A program made the translations under genes and the position numbers. From Rhopalosiphum padi (Eukaryota; Arthropoda; Insecta; Hemiptera; Aphididae), in contig NC_083599.1 in the NCBI RefSeq assembly GCF_020882245.1, positions 7,936,001-8,000,000 on the forward strand: 64,000 nt of DNA, in the 5' to 3' direction. Positions 37,967 through 50,213 of this stretch are shown here, in pieces (position 1 is the first letter of the stretch; each line of letters starts with the position of its first letter). The notes beneath the pieces were generated by a model. It searched no databases, was not told the DNA's origin, and was given only the letters and a program-made list of their open reading frames with translations.

Positions 37967-39807
37967 GTAAGTGGTACATTTTTTGGTCTCCACTGAATAA
38001 GTACAGTATACACTTTAAATCTATTCTATATTTCTGTACAGCATATGGAGATTCCAAGTTGTTATTCAATTCAGTCGATGTTTTGTAAAAATAATTCAAA
38101 AATGATACAATATAATAATAATATACGAATACGTCGAAATCGGCTAATTTTGAACTCCTTCAGAGTATTCACTATAGTTATTGAATTGTATACTTTTATA
38201 TTTTATAAATGAAAAAAATAACTGTGGATACAATAGAATACGATTCTGTAGGCCATCGAATAACACTATATAATACAGGGATTAATATTCCAGCACTACT
38301 ATTGAACTCTCTCCTACAATAATATATTGCAGTTTTACAATAAAACACGTACACGGACTATATTATCATCTCAATGCTGAACCCAAAAACCATTTATCAT
38401 GTCAGGCGATGGGTAGGTCGTCGCCCGCCGGCGACAATGGTGTTGAATTAACCCATTCATACTAAAGAGTTACAGTATTATAGTTTGTACAGGACAAACA
38501 TTTTAAAGGTCCAAAATATTGTCATAATGCTCGAAAACACGTAGTTTGAATTTAGTACGACCAACCTTAACTAAAACGATAATTATACAAACATAAAATA
38601 ATATTAGATTAAATATATTATAAATTAATAATTATTGTAAACATCCGAAATCGACGATAGCAACAACAATAATAATAAAATAATTTAAATGTTCATAAAA
38701 AAACAAATTTAATACTTATTAAAATTTAAATCACTACATAATATACTGTTATTCAAATCTGTTATCTACCAACAGTAAAAACGAAAATACTTGAAATATA
38801 TTAAAATTATACGGCCGTAAGAATTTTAGAAATTGTAAAAAGAATTATAATAAATAATAATATATTTAACTTTTAAATTTTGAAAGGTATTACACACAAT
38901 TTTAATCTCTATATATAATATAGACATATATCATTATAATGATGATAATTATTTATACAGATTACGCATTAAACAATGTTATATTCAGGTTTAAGATATT
39001 TACTAATTCATTTAAAATTATAATTATTTTTCAATCCATTTTACGGGCACAATTATTTGTAAGCCACTGTGACTCATACTGATTCTTTTTATTATTATAA
39101 AGATAACCCTGTGATATCACTCATACTGATTATTAAGCTCCTTTGTGTGTTTTTAATCAAAATACCGTAACCTTATTAATGACCTTTGGCTAACGATAAT
39201 ATAATTACGAATAGATATTTTTCAATATCTAAGAATTTGGAAGTTATCTAAACGATTTATACACACATTAAGACATTCATGATGAAAAAACTAGTCTTAT
39301 AATTTGTCACACAAGAATGTAAAATGATTATAATTTTCTTTGTTAATATGTTTATAAATTTATAATATAAAACAATTATGTGAAAAAGATATTGTGTAGG
39401 AGTAAATATTGATATTATTAACTTTGGTATATCAATTTGCATCAATTCAAAACAGATTCTATAGTTTATAAAGTTAAACTTACAAATATGAGAGTTTTTT
39501 TAAAAAATGTGTATTTTAAAAGTGTTTTTATCATTACTATGTTTTTGCTAATGATAACTAACATTTTCTGCCCATAGAGCCACAGCATATTATAGTTATT
39601 TTTCGAAATTATTATAATTATTATTAAAATATTTTAGCCAATTTATTTATTCCAACATTTTTATTTAATTAAGAATTATCTAAGTAAATAATAATTTAGT
39701 AGATTGATAAAAATAGCTATTTTAAACTGTCAGTTTTGAAGAACTCAAATTAAAACATAATAATTTAAATATAGTTCATTAAAATGTAATCATAACATAG
39801 TTTTTTT
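37967..39807. other. Gene-less stretch
   Basis: AT-rich. A short GC-richer piece (38400-38450) has no reading I can support, and a - strand frame at 39257-39445 is AT-driven. Confidence 0.5.
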
Positions 39808-41010
39808 TTCTATGAATGTCAATCAAATGTTATTTGTTGGGTAATAAAAACTTAAAAATTAAGGACGAGGCGCCTAATATAAATTATAATGATTGAAAAA
39901 TATTAATAATACATTTTATACATAGTCAGTAATCACATTTTTTTTTATAACCATTTAAAGTTCGAATTTTGACAAAATATAAAATATGAACAAATGAAGA
40001 AAATGTGCAAATTATTTTGTTAAAAATTCATAAAACTGTATCTTTTTAAATCTAAAATTTAAAAATTTAATACAAGAATCCTCGTAAGTTTGTCTAATTT
40101 TATAAAAAAAAATCATCTCTATCAGAAACTAAAATATAATTTTTATGAGTGTTTGAAAAGTTCAAATTTTTACAACATTGGTATTCACTCGATTTATCAT
40201 GTACCTAGCGATTTTCTTATTTCGTTGTAATTAAAAAAACAAATAAATGTACCTAGATATTTTAAATAATTTACACTATATGTCTATTTTATCAATTGCT
40301 TACTTGATAAAATTTTCAAAACATTTTCACTCTTTCTGAGCTCTTTACGGACATTTTTAATTTTTTCAATTTTTTATTCCATAATTATTAATAAATTAGT
40401 TATTAAATTTGTTGGGTCAAGAAGCGTGAAAATTTAATTCAAGGCTCCTGTAGAAAAATCGTTACAATAGCATTTGAAAAATATTAAAAATAATAGGTAC
40501 AATTTTTTTTATAAGCATTTTAAGTTTGAATTTTGAAAAAATTTGTCAAATTTTAAATTATTTTGTAGTTAAAAATATATATTATAATATATCAAGGCTG
40601 ACTGTCTGTCTTCGATAAGATTCGTTTTTCATATAGAATGATATTATATCATTGAATTCAAATTTAACACAATAATCCAGTAAGTATATATAGTGACTCA
40701 CTTGTAACCTACTGTAAAGCAGATCGACACCCACTTGCCTACCTTTTTTTACTTATACAGTTATACTACTTATACTAATTAAAATTAATAATAATTTATA
40801 AAAATTATCAAGTACTTATGTCTTATTTACCACGACTATAAAATCCACCAAATAATTTTATTTTTAATACTGCATATAATACCTACAACTTAATTTTTAT
40901 TTTTCATATTGACTTTTGTCCCGTAATCTCGTAAATATGATACAGGTATTATTAAATAAAAAAAAGTGTGGTTTTTCGTTTTTATGGGGCCCCTTAAATG
41001 AGTAAGGGCC
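39808..41010 (-). repeat. Unclassified dispersed repeat, inverted partner of 8313-9522
   Basis: Near-identical by eye to the reverse complement of 8313-9522, including the flank beyond the family module. The pair is therefore a duplicated segment about 30 kb apart, not two independent insertions of a short element. No gene. Confidence 0.7.
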
Positions 41011-41290
41011 CAAGACGGGCGCCTACTTCGCCTAATGGGTTATCCGTCACTGACTATATATTATTATGTCTGTCTACGCTACGTATGTGTATGCGGCTGA
41101 CCGTCGTAATATCTTCATGGGATCCTGGTAGTCGGTGGCGCTTAAATTGACGATCTTCATTTTTTCAGCTACCCTCTAGGGGTCAAGCGAGATCGAATTA
41201 AAATAATAATAATAATAATTTGTCACCGCCGTGGATTATTTAAATGTATTTTAATTTATTTTAAAGTGTGCTGGTGGACTATACTAGTAC

Positions 41291-42935
41291 CAGGGCCGGG
41301 CCGATCATTAGCGGCGCTTCTGGCGAAATAAAAATTTGCGCCCCCACAAAATAAAAAAATAAATTTTTTTTTATTTAACCTTAAGTGTTTTTTGGTGTTA
41401 GTGACACTGGTGTGATTATAATTTTAATATACTTTCTAGTTTTTTATAAAAGATAAAATTATTATAGTCACAATATGTACTATATTTTATAAAAAAAAAA
41501 AAAAAATAGGTATATAATTAATAATTATATATATATTATATACATTATATCTTTATTATTATGGTAGTTACCATCACAATCAAACACGACGATCACCGAT
41601 CAAATAATTTATGACAAAATATTTTACAAAGGTTTTAATAATTTTCAATATATATAGCATAAAATATAATATATTAAACTTTCTGTATTGTGTAATTTTT
41701 AAAATTACCAATTTTATATCACTATTATATACATTTATACTTAATAATTATTGACAAGATTTGTACATTATTATTTTATTTTTTTATATAATATTATACA
41801 TATTGTGACATAATATTTTTAACATAAAATTAATGTTAATATATATAGATATTCTTGTATTTTAAATAATTTTTAATATTTTATTTTACAAAATTATATG
41901 TAACTTATACTTTTAATCATTTTCAAAATAATATAATTATATAATTGTTATAATTTTAAAAAATATATACCAAGATAAAATTATTATAGTCAATTTCGTA
42001 AAATTTGGTTGGCGCAACAATACAATGCGAGATGTGAACTCAATAATTTTACTAAATTATAATTTATAATATTTATGCAACAACAACTATATTCAATTTT
42101 AAATCACACCATCGTCTTAAGCACATAAATATACTTCGGATTATGAAAAAAAAATTCTGAAATACAATTTTAAGTTATTAATATCATTGTGTAAATCAAA
42201 CTACTTTTACGCGTAAAACATAGGCGGCTGCTCAGTCGTCGGCACTATGACGTCACGCGGCTATCCATCTACTCATTATACTCTCATTATTTTGTTAAAT
42301 AATCATTTTTTTAACTTCAGATTTTAATCAAAACATTTTTCATTGTGTTAACTACAATAATACACCAATAAACTTAAAATTAAAAAAAAAAATAGGGTTT
42401 TGATGTCCTTTAATCCAAAAGTACGCAAATTTGTGCGAATAAAATAATAATGAAAAAATAATGGGAAAAATGATACAATATTAATGCTAACAATTTTTCA
42501 TAATCGTTAAATTTTAAATAAATTCTATTAGAATATTTACCTAATTACCATGTTCTATTTCACATTATCATAGTTGTTCTATTTTTATAATTGTCGGCCA
42601 TGGGAAACGCATTAATATTTTTTACATTATTATAAATAAAATATAATATTCCTTTTACGATACCATTCAATAACAGCCATCGTCGATCGTCGTGTATGAA
42701 AATTAATTTCTGTAGTAAATTTGTTGCTTAATTATAAAAATTAAGTGTTAAATATATAGCACAATTAATGAATTAACACAACTCGCATCTAATAACAGAT
42801 ATTAATATATTAAAATATTTTGGCTTAGATTTTCAAGTTCAAATTTTACGATATCAAATTTTGCGCCCCCATTCCTACTCGATATTTTGCGCCCCTGGCA
42901 GACGCCCACCTTGCCAGGCCCTAGGCCCGGCCCTG
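41291..42935. mobile_element. hAT-like non-autonomous element, copy 2, with internal insertion
   Basis: Starts CAGGGCCGGGCC and ends GGCCCGGCCCTG, perfect 12-bp inverted ends. The flanks (actagtac, gataaata) are not a target duplication, so one side has probably been rearranged. It carries a 501-bp insertion (41471-41971) and lacks about 240 bp present in copies 1 and 3 (deletion at about 42562). From about 41993 onwards it and its right flank are duplicated at 62575-64000. Confidence 0.7.
41471..41971. mobile_element. 501-bp insertion with a 21-bp target duplication
   Basis: The 21 bases at 41450-41470 are repeated exactly at 41972-41992. Copy 1 of the host element has this sequence only once, so the host shows both filled and empty site. 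A long duplication of this sort is typical of target-primed reverse transcription. The insert is AT-rich with a 16-base A run near its left end and no ORF. The source family is unknown. Confidence 0.7.
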
Positions 42936-43203
42936 GATAAATATGATGGTGGGCGCTGGAGTCAGCAGCGGCAGGCGGACTATGTACCAGGGACCTCAGG
43001 CGGCGGTGGTGCGCGGCAGCTCAGGATTCATGTCTGCTATTAAGTACTATATCTATATATATTAAGTATTAGTACAAACGGTATGTTTTACGAAAGTGTT
43101 ACATCAGTACACACCGATCCAACAGCAAGTGTAGCCGGTGTAGGTGTAGATCGTTATTGTACGGGCCGAAGCGTAAGGTTAATATATCAAGTCTGACTCT
43201 CCG
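42936..43203. repeat. Right flank of copy 2, duplicated at 63735-64000
   Basis: Apart from a few substitutions (for example CAGCAG versus CGGCAG near 42962), this GC-rich flank is the same as the window's right end. A short frame across it (atgatggtgggcgctggag...) has no recognisable relatives, and the sequence may be a captured exon or part of a larger element. Confidence 0.65.
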
Positions 43204-43345
43204 TCTTCGATAAGATTCGGTTTTCTTATACAATGATATTATATCATTGAATTCAAATTTAACACAATAATCCAGTAGGTATATAGTGACTCACTTGTAA
43301 CCTATTGTAAAGCAGATCGACACCCACTTGCCTACCTTTTTTTCT
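43173..43345 (-). repeat. Fragment of the dispersed repeat family
   Basis: Reads as the reverse complement of the module at 8583-8750 (ends ATCGACACCCACTTGCCTAC at 43317-43336). Confidence 0.6.
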
Positions 43346-46300
43346 TATAAAGTTATACTAATTTAAATTTAAAAAATTTCGTCTTGAATATCAATACGCT
43401 TATTTTATAGAACAATTGTGTATAGTTGAAAAAAAAATTGTTTAAATCGTACGTTTTCTAGATGATTTGTGACAATATTACGATATTATATTATGTAGTA
43501 CCATTTGCGTAAAGAATACAAATTATAACATCGAAAAATAAAATAATATTCATTGTCAAAATTATTATTTTCGTATTGGTTAACCCAATATTATATTATA
43601 ATTGGCTGGGTGAGGGTTGCCGGACCGTACACTACACAAGAAAACGTCCTTTTTTATTGTGACGATGAGACACGTCGATCCAGACACACAGTTTCGACTA
43701 TTTTTTTAATATAATTTATAACTGGTGTATTCATGTCTCATTGTTGGTTTTCGGTAAGGTATACTCTTTGGTTTTTGGACTTAATCTCGACTTTGTCACT
43801 ACGTGTTACAATAGAAATTGAAAACCTACGTGTTTCATTGTATTTTAGGTGTAGTAACACTAAACCATAACCAGCATGACTATATAATATTATAGTTACG
43901 AGTTTACGACATATTAATATGTTATAATATGTGCTTTGTGTTCTAACATTCGATTTTGTCGCTATGAAAATCGATTTAAAGGAAGACACATGAGCTACTA
44001 AAGTCGAATACAACCTATTGCGAAATTTAAGTCTTCGTAAAATGTGTCAAATAACACAATTCATAAATGCTTACTTTTTCCCTCCAAATAACGTCGTATT
44101 TCCTCATAGAATCGTATAAAATAATTACCAGTTTATGAGAACAGCTTGCCCATAGGCTCTCCCAGTTTTACGAACTAATACTCGTCGTGGACTTTATCAC
44201 TGCTCAGTGCTTAGACAAAACTCAATAAGATTCAAAATATTTTAAATATATCATATCCATCTATCATATTTTATGAAAATTTCATGTTTAAATGCGGTTG
44301 TTCATTTTTATATATAACAATAAAAAAAACAAAATCGATTGCTGTAAAGTGATGTGCGTATTTTTTTATTTTTCTTGATTGTTTTAAAAAGTACTGCAAT
44401 TTTTTACTTTTGAAATAAATCTATTTTGTGCTACTGCAGTACTGCTTACTAGACAATTGAACTATTGAAGCATTTTCGTTTTAATTTTTCCTAAAAGAAA
44501 CGGCATACATGCGTTCGGAAACACACATAGGTACACATAAGACACGTATTATTATTATAAAACCAATACATTTTATCGCTCTGCTGTGAATCTAAAATCA
44601 ATCTAGATAAAATTATAAATTATTAATATAATAACTTAATACAATAGCTAATAAAACATAGAAGATTTCGGCTGATTTTTGGAAAAATGTACCATGACAT
44701 TTTTCGAAAATAATCATTATTTTAAAAAAAACAACAGCATTATATATTTTAATCTCAGTTTCACTTTTCTGATATCGAAGTACCTATACCTATCGTATCT
44801 AATCATTTTCATATTATATTACATTTTTCGCACACATATTGTCAACTAATTTCTAAATAACATTTTAATATTCGATTTTGAATATCATATTATCATATAA
44901 TATCTTATCGTCAATGTTTTTATTGCGGATATCCACGAAACACGAAAAGTAAGATGTAGTGTTAGTGTATATTTCGAGGTTTAATCTGTGTTTGTTTTTA
45001 ATTTTTAGTATACGTATAACCACTATAATATACTATATTATATTACATAAGTAGAATTTTTAATGCGTGTAACTTCATAAGGCCATACATGTTATGAATG
45101 AACGGTAATTTAATAACATTTAAAATACTTAATTCGAAATAATATTTTTATGAAATATTCAAGTACGTATTTATAATTTTTCATTAGTAATGAAGTATGG
45201 TAAATCCTTGACAATAATATTTTTAAAAGTTTAACGTATCGGTTTTGTATTTTTTTTTATTATATTTTAACTATATACATAATAGTATAATACATATTAT
45301 ATATTACATTGTAATTTTTACAAGTAATTTGCTACCAATATTATTCAAAAACATAAACAATGGTTTTGCGTTAATGTATTTTGTTTATAGGTATTGCGTA
45401 TTGGCTAGAGAAAAAAAGCAAAATATACGGTCAGTACATTCTTTCGACTCTCGAGTCAACTGCACATGCTCATTTTATATTTCTGCTGCAGGATTATTAT
45501 AGTTCTAAAGGACGACATGTCGACATGGCGAATTGGGTTTCGAATACATTTCACAGCATAAGCACCAAAAAATAACGAAACATAATAATAATAGAATAAT
45601 TTATATTATAATTTATATACTGCTTTCAGCCATATTGTATTCTATGAATCAAATCAATGTCCTCGCAGACCGTGCCTACTTCCAAAACCATAGAATAAAA
45701 AAAAAAAGATATCTTTTACAAAAAAGATAAACTATAATCAAGTTTAACTAATACTTTCATATACTTATTTCCTGTATGCATTATTCACTTACAATTTTTA
45801 CGAGTACTCTAACTATCGAAGTTTAAATGTATAATACTACTAAATCACCCAAATTGTCGAAATTAACGAAATATGTAAAAAAAAATTCAGAAATTTTACA
45901 AATAATGTTAAAATATGACGTATTTATGACGAAATATGTAAAAATATGTAAAATAAAGTATATATTATTTTATTGCAAATCACATGAAATTAATTTATCA
46001 TTTGCAATACTTAATTTATCATGTTTTAATAAAAATATGTATTTACTTACAAATCCCAGCCCTAATTATAACTTATAACCATTTAGTTTATTTATATAAA
46101 TAAAGCAAATACTTAAAATATAGTGCTATAATATTTTACCAAAATATAAAGGAACTTTAAAAAACAACTTCTCTGCATCTTGTAAATTTGTATTTTTAAA
46201 TATCTTAACAATTGTAACATTATTACATTAATAAAACTATTAATATTAATTATTATACTTGGGGGTTTCAGCATATCATTTATTTTAGTGTACTTACTAT

Positions 46301-46352
46301 GTATTTAACATTCATCTTTTTGAATTTACTGTTACAGTAAACTATGTGGATC
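43346..46352. other. Gene-poor stretch with unassigned short frames
   Basis: Overlapping + strand frames at 45245-45730 and one at 45827-46078 have no recognised domain. The first contain a GC-richer portion (45420-45550) of about 40 codons that might be a small exon, but there is no clear acceptor. The - strand frame at 43738-44013 is likewise unassigned. Confidence 0.4.
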
Positions 46353-46360
46353 CACTAGAT

Positions 46361-46877
46361 CAGTGGCGTTTTTAAGAGGGGGATATGGGGGGATAGATCA
46401 CACCTTGGTTTTTTTTTTTACTAGTAGGTTTAATAATTTCATACGTATACTACAGAAATACAGAATAAAATTATTGAAAGCGTTACACTTTATTATAATA
46501 TTGTAGTAGCTGCATTGAGGAGGCCCTGAGACTCTTAAGCTCGGAGCACTGGCTGGTACATTATTTTTTACTGTTTTTGTCTTAGATATAAATTTGTATA
46601 TTTATCAATAGATACTACATATTGTATTCTCACGGTTTTCTCCATTTTATAAAAAAATTAATTACCAATGAATAATAAATCTTCAAAACAAAATAATACA
46701 AATTTATATATTTATGTATAGGTACTTATTGATAATAAGTATAAAGTAATACTTTATATAAATGTTTAACATTTTTGAGAAATAGTGGTGATGATAAGTG
46801 TACCCCCTTCCTGTCCAGGAAATTATATGTTTGCCAACATATATCCCTTCCTAGACAAAATCTTAAATACGCCACTG
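46361..46877. mobile_element. hAT-like MITE with 8-bp target duplication
   Basis: Inverted ends CAGTGGCGTTTTTAAGA and TCTTAAATACGCCACTG bound a 517-bp element. The flanks cactagat (46353-46360) and cactagac (46878-46885) are an 8-bp target duplication with one mismatch. There is no ORF, so it is non-autonomous. Confidence 0.8.
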
Positions 46878-46885
46878 CACTAGAC

Positions 46886-47319
46886 TAGTTACACCAATCG
46901 TAGTTTTTATAGTATTGTGGTGCCTGTTCATTAATTTTAATATTAATTTAACACCAATAACAGTATTATAGTTTACATTATATATATATATAGATATTCG
47001 TATTTGTATATTATACAAACTATAATATAATATGTAGCGATAGAAAATAGTAAAAATGTACAGTTAATTTATTCAAAAGAGTGTGGGGCGTGGGTGTAAA
47101 AACTATATAAATCTCGTGGTCACAATCGTATATTATATATCTCTTAATAATAGAACTTTCAAATTATTTCAAATATATTATTTAATATTTATTACTTAAA
47201 CTAAATAATCACAATTTTTTGAATTGACTAAAACCTCTTATATACTTTCTTTAGTATAGTTTTGGTTGAATATTATATTTGTTATACTAAAATATTAAAA
47301 TTGTATTGTTTTTTTACAG
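46886..47319. other. AT-rich stretch ending in a splice acceptor
   Basis: No gene. It ends TTGTTTTTTTACAG, a good 3' splice site at 47319 for the exon that follows, implying at least one exon further upstream. Confidence 0.45.
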
Positions 47320-47326
47320 CTGTAAA

Positions 47327-47519
47327 ATGTTTTCTCTAGCCAAATTAGCGTACTGCGTTTGCAACGATGACGAAAGGATATTTTATAATGATTTAGAGAC
47401 ATTAACAATCGATATTCAACCTTGTTGTATCGATGTATTGAGATACCTAAAGAACCAGACAAGATCAAATGTTATGGATGTTGATTTTTACTCTGACGGT
47501 AAATTCAAAGACAACGAAG
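47327..47519 (+). CDS. First coding exon of the ankyrin-like gene (proposed)
   Basis: After a TTTTTTTACAG acceptor (47319) the exon has ATG at 47327 and is open for 64 codons plus one base. It then meets GAAG|GTAAAC, a good donor at 47520. The 65-residue piece is acidic with several cysteines (C-V-C-N-D-D-E-R near residue 10, Q-P-C-C-I-D near 31) and resembles no domain I know. The exon ends in phase 1. The next strong acceptor (48144) opens a phase-matching exon with the ankyrin-like repeats, giving a continuous protein of about 325 residues with no stop. Unlike the repeat exon, this one is AT-rich and is not duplicated. If it is not spliced, the frame stops at 47552. Confidence 0.5.
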
Positions 47520-48144
47520 GTAAACGATATGGACTGAAAGAATATAAAGGCTAACAAACTCTTATAAGTCGCCCTATTTACTTTTATTTATATAAAACCC
47601 AACCATTTTTACTTATTTTTTGTATAAAATTTAAATACCACCCTAGTAATATCCCTTAATCCGAGCCTGCACATACGATATCGATCGATCGTTGTGGCAA
47701 ATATTAATAATGCTCGTGAAGGGGATGGGGATTTTGAGCTCCACAAGTATTTATAAAAATGATAGTCGAAGGACTTTGGAAGCCTTTTCCTATATATTTT
47801 ATTTAATATATTTATTATAACACCTCAATATTATTCACGAACTGATAATAATCCCCTTGAGAGGATTCTAATACTGGCAAATGGGCCAGGACTTGATCTC
47901 TTTCATTTCCAAATAATAATTCAATAATTACGAAAAAACCGGTTGTATAGTTTGTTAAATTTTCATTGAATCTTAGGTTTATAGGTATATTGTTTATATA
48001 GTTATTATTAAAAAAATATTTGATTGCAATATTTGTTCTTTTATCTTTTTTATATATATATATTATTCTATATTTGAGCTAATTTTGATGTTTATCTTAA
48101 TAAAATAAATAAATTAATAGTCGAATGTCATTAATTTTTTGCAG
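47520..48144 (+). other. Proposed intron of the ankyrin-like gene
   Basis: Runs from GTAAAC to TTTTTTGCAG, 625 bases, AT-rich like other introns here. Its last 117 bases (from 48028) belong to the tandem duplication, so every repeat unit carries its own acceptor and polypyrimidine tract. Confidence 0.5.
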
Positions 48145-48929
48145 GATCAACCGCAATTTTGCCCTGCCATGATACTACTTCATATTGCAAATTTGCGTCG
48201 ATCTCGTTTCAAGCTATATCGTCCAACAGCGTTCACAAATATGGTACAGACGACTCAATGAGTGAAAAGGCCGCTGCCAGTGGACATTTGGAATGCTTGG
48301 TGTTCGCCGAAAACCGCGGGTTTCCATGGACGAAAACCATATGTGCTCAGGCGGCTGCTAATGGACGGCTCGAGTGCCTTAAGTACGCACGCGACCAGGG
48401 CTGTCCGTGGGATGAGTCGGTGTGTGAGTACGCCGCAGCCAACGGCCATTTGGAGTGCCTGCGGTATGCCCGGGAACAGGGCTGTCCGTGGAATGTGATG
48501 GTGTGTGAGTACGCCGCAGCCAACGGCCATTTGGAGTGCCTGCGGTATGCCCGGGAACAGGGCTGTCCGTGGGATGAGATCGTGTGCGAGAAAGCGGCTG
48601 GTAATGGCCAACTCGAGTGTCTGGTATACCTCCACGATAATGGGTGTCTATGGGACGAGTCCACGTGTACGGCGGCCGCGGCCGGTGGGCACATTGACGT
48701 TCTGCGGTATGCCCACGAGAACGGCTGTCCATGGTCTTACCCGACGTGCGATGCGGCCGCAGATGGTGGCCATCTCCATTGTCTGATGTACGCTCACAAT
48801 AACGGTTGTTTGTGGGACGTAGGTACGAGTGACGCAGCCGCGGCAAACGGACACTACTCATGTCTGGAATATGCACTGGAAAACGGTTGCCCGTTTAATT
48901 ATATCATGATTAGACATTATGATGATTAG
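48145..48929 (+). CDS. Ankyrin-like 27-residue repeat exon, copy 1 (eight repeats)
   Basis: The exon follows a TTTTTTGCAG acceptor and is open for 260 codons to TAG. If no upstream exon is used, the first in-frame ATG is at 48258 (M-S-E-K). From there it is eight consecutive 27-residue units of the form A-A-x-N-G-H-L-E-C-L-x-Y-A-x-x-x-G-C-P-W followed by D-E-x-x-C. These are short ankyrin-type helix pairs with a conserved Cys-Pro-Trp corner. Related repeats are common in oomycetes, amoebae and giant viruses. Such solenoids usually bind other proteins. No F-box, catalytic or membrane segment is seen. Composition is strikingly GC-rich (38 of 60 bases at 48421-48480). The unit 48426-48506 is an extra repeat missing from copies 2 and 3. 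Confidence 0.7.
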
Positions 48930-50096
48930 AGCACGGTTTTTAATGTTACAATTCTTTTCGACGTTACATAAAGTTATTTATTTTATCACGAACGACACGA
49001 ACCGTTATTCACACAATCACACCGTAATTAATGTAATAATTAAAAAAAAAAAATGTGTACTTTTGTAGTTTTAGAAAATTGAGAACTGTTTTTTATTTTA
49101 TTTCCACCTTCAGAATTGTATAGAGATTTAGTACTCCACAAATCCGGTTTCTCATTTTTCGGTTCAACATCACATTTGAAGTATAATATAACATCATCTT
49201 GATTTTTGGTATTTTTTAAATATTTGTTTAATACAATCAACTATAATATAACTACAATATAAAATTGTTTGTCATATAATATATCAAATATTACATTGCT
49301 TGAAAATATCCTGCTTTATAGATGTAGGTAAGGTACCTATAGCTAATACGTAACATGGATAAGATATTCGGCAAACGTGGACTGGCCTGGCACTTGTATT
49401 ATATAATTTAGCCAGAAATTATTTCTAAGAGGATGTCAGTGTACAGTTTGTTTTCTCTCTCTCTATGCTTGCGTCAGTGCCTACCGTAATGTCGTAATCG
49501 ACGTAATCTGTACTTTCCATTTCTTAATCTCGGAAAATTAAATACGTACAAAAAATAAAATCATGTTTATATGTTTACTTTAATTAATTATTTTTTAAGC
49601 AAAAAAGAGGTCTGAAAAGTTTCCGACACGCGAGGCAAATAAATTATAAAATCTAATCAAACATTTTGATTTGATAAGAAGTTATCAAAAGGTTCGCCAT
49701 CCCTAGATTCTAACCAATCTGCTTGCACGTTTCTCTGTTCGCATCTGCACAATATTTCTGATCGATTGATACCTTATACGACTATATTATGTTGAGCGGT
49801 TTGCCTTGTGGAGATAACCACAAATTAGCACGGTTTTTCAATGTTACAATTCTTTTCGACGTTACATAAAGTTATTCATTTTATCACGAACGACACGAAC
49901 CGTTATTCACACAATCACACCGTTACGTACTTTTGGGTGTAGAGAGCTTCAATATATCATTTAATATATTCTATGTTTAAAAAATAAAAAATACGGAAAA
50001 TATGTTGTACATCATGCACGATGAACTATGAACAGTAAGATCAAGACTAGTACCTACATCACGAAATACAAAGTATTGGCGCGCTCTTGATTTTCG
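48930..50096. other. 3' flank of copy 1
   Basis: Non-coding. A roughly 95-base sequence directly after the stop (48930-49024, AGCACGGTTTTTAATGTTAC...) recurs at 49827-49922 with a few changes. Between them, 49428-49485 resembles the end of the TTAA fold-back MITE (AAGAGGATGTCAG). No clear AATAAA lies close to the stop codon. A - strand frame at 49040-49240 has no recognisable relatives and is probably chance. Confidence 0.6.
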
Positions 50097-50213
50097 AATA
50101 TTTGTTCTTTTATCTTTTTTATATATATATATTATTCTATATTTGAGCTAATTTTGATGTTTATCTTAATAAAATAAATAAATTAATAGTCGAATGTCAT
50201 TAATTTTTTGCAG

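Larger units (their letters stand above)
48028..50096 (+). repeat. Tandem unit 1 (2069 bp) of the ankyrin-exon array
   Basis: The unit begins AATATTTGTTCTTTTATC in the intron and includes acceptor, repeat exon and about 1.2 kb of 3' flank. It matches unit 2 base for base where compared by eye. The length difference of 81 bases is exactly the extra repeat, so no other net length change exists. Confidence 0.85.

Noticed and set aside
42861..43043. A 60-codon frame over the hAT-like element end and its GC-rich flank, repeated at 63660-63842.
   Set aside because: The frame crosses the element boundary, so it cannot be a gene. It repeats only because of the segmental duplication.
45245..46078. 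Overlapping short + strand frames considered as exons.
   Set aside because: No splice acceptor, no recognised domain, and AT-driven composition over most of the length.
48255..48876. Long overlapping frames on both strands inside the ankyrin exons (for example 48379-48876 on the - strand).
   Set aside because: They are shadows of the GC-rich repeat exon. They lack the repeat's residue pattern and recur only because the exon is duplicated.
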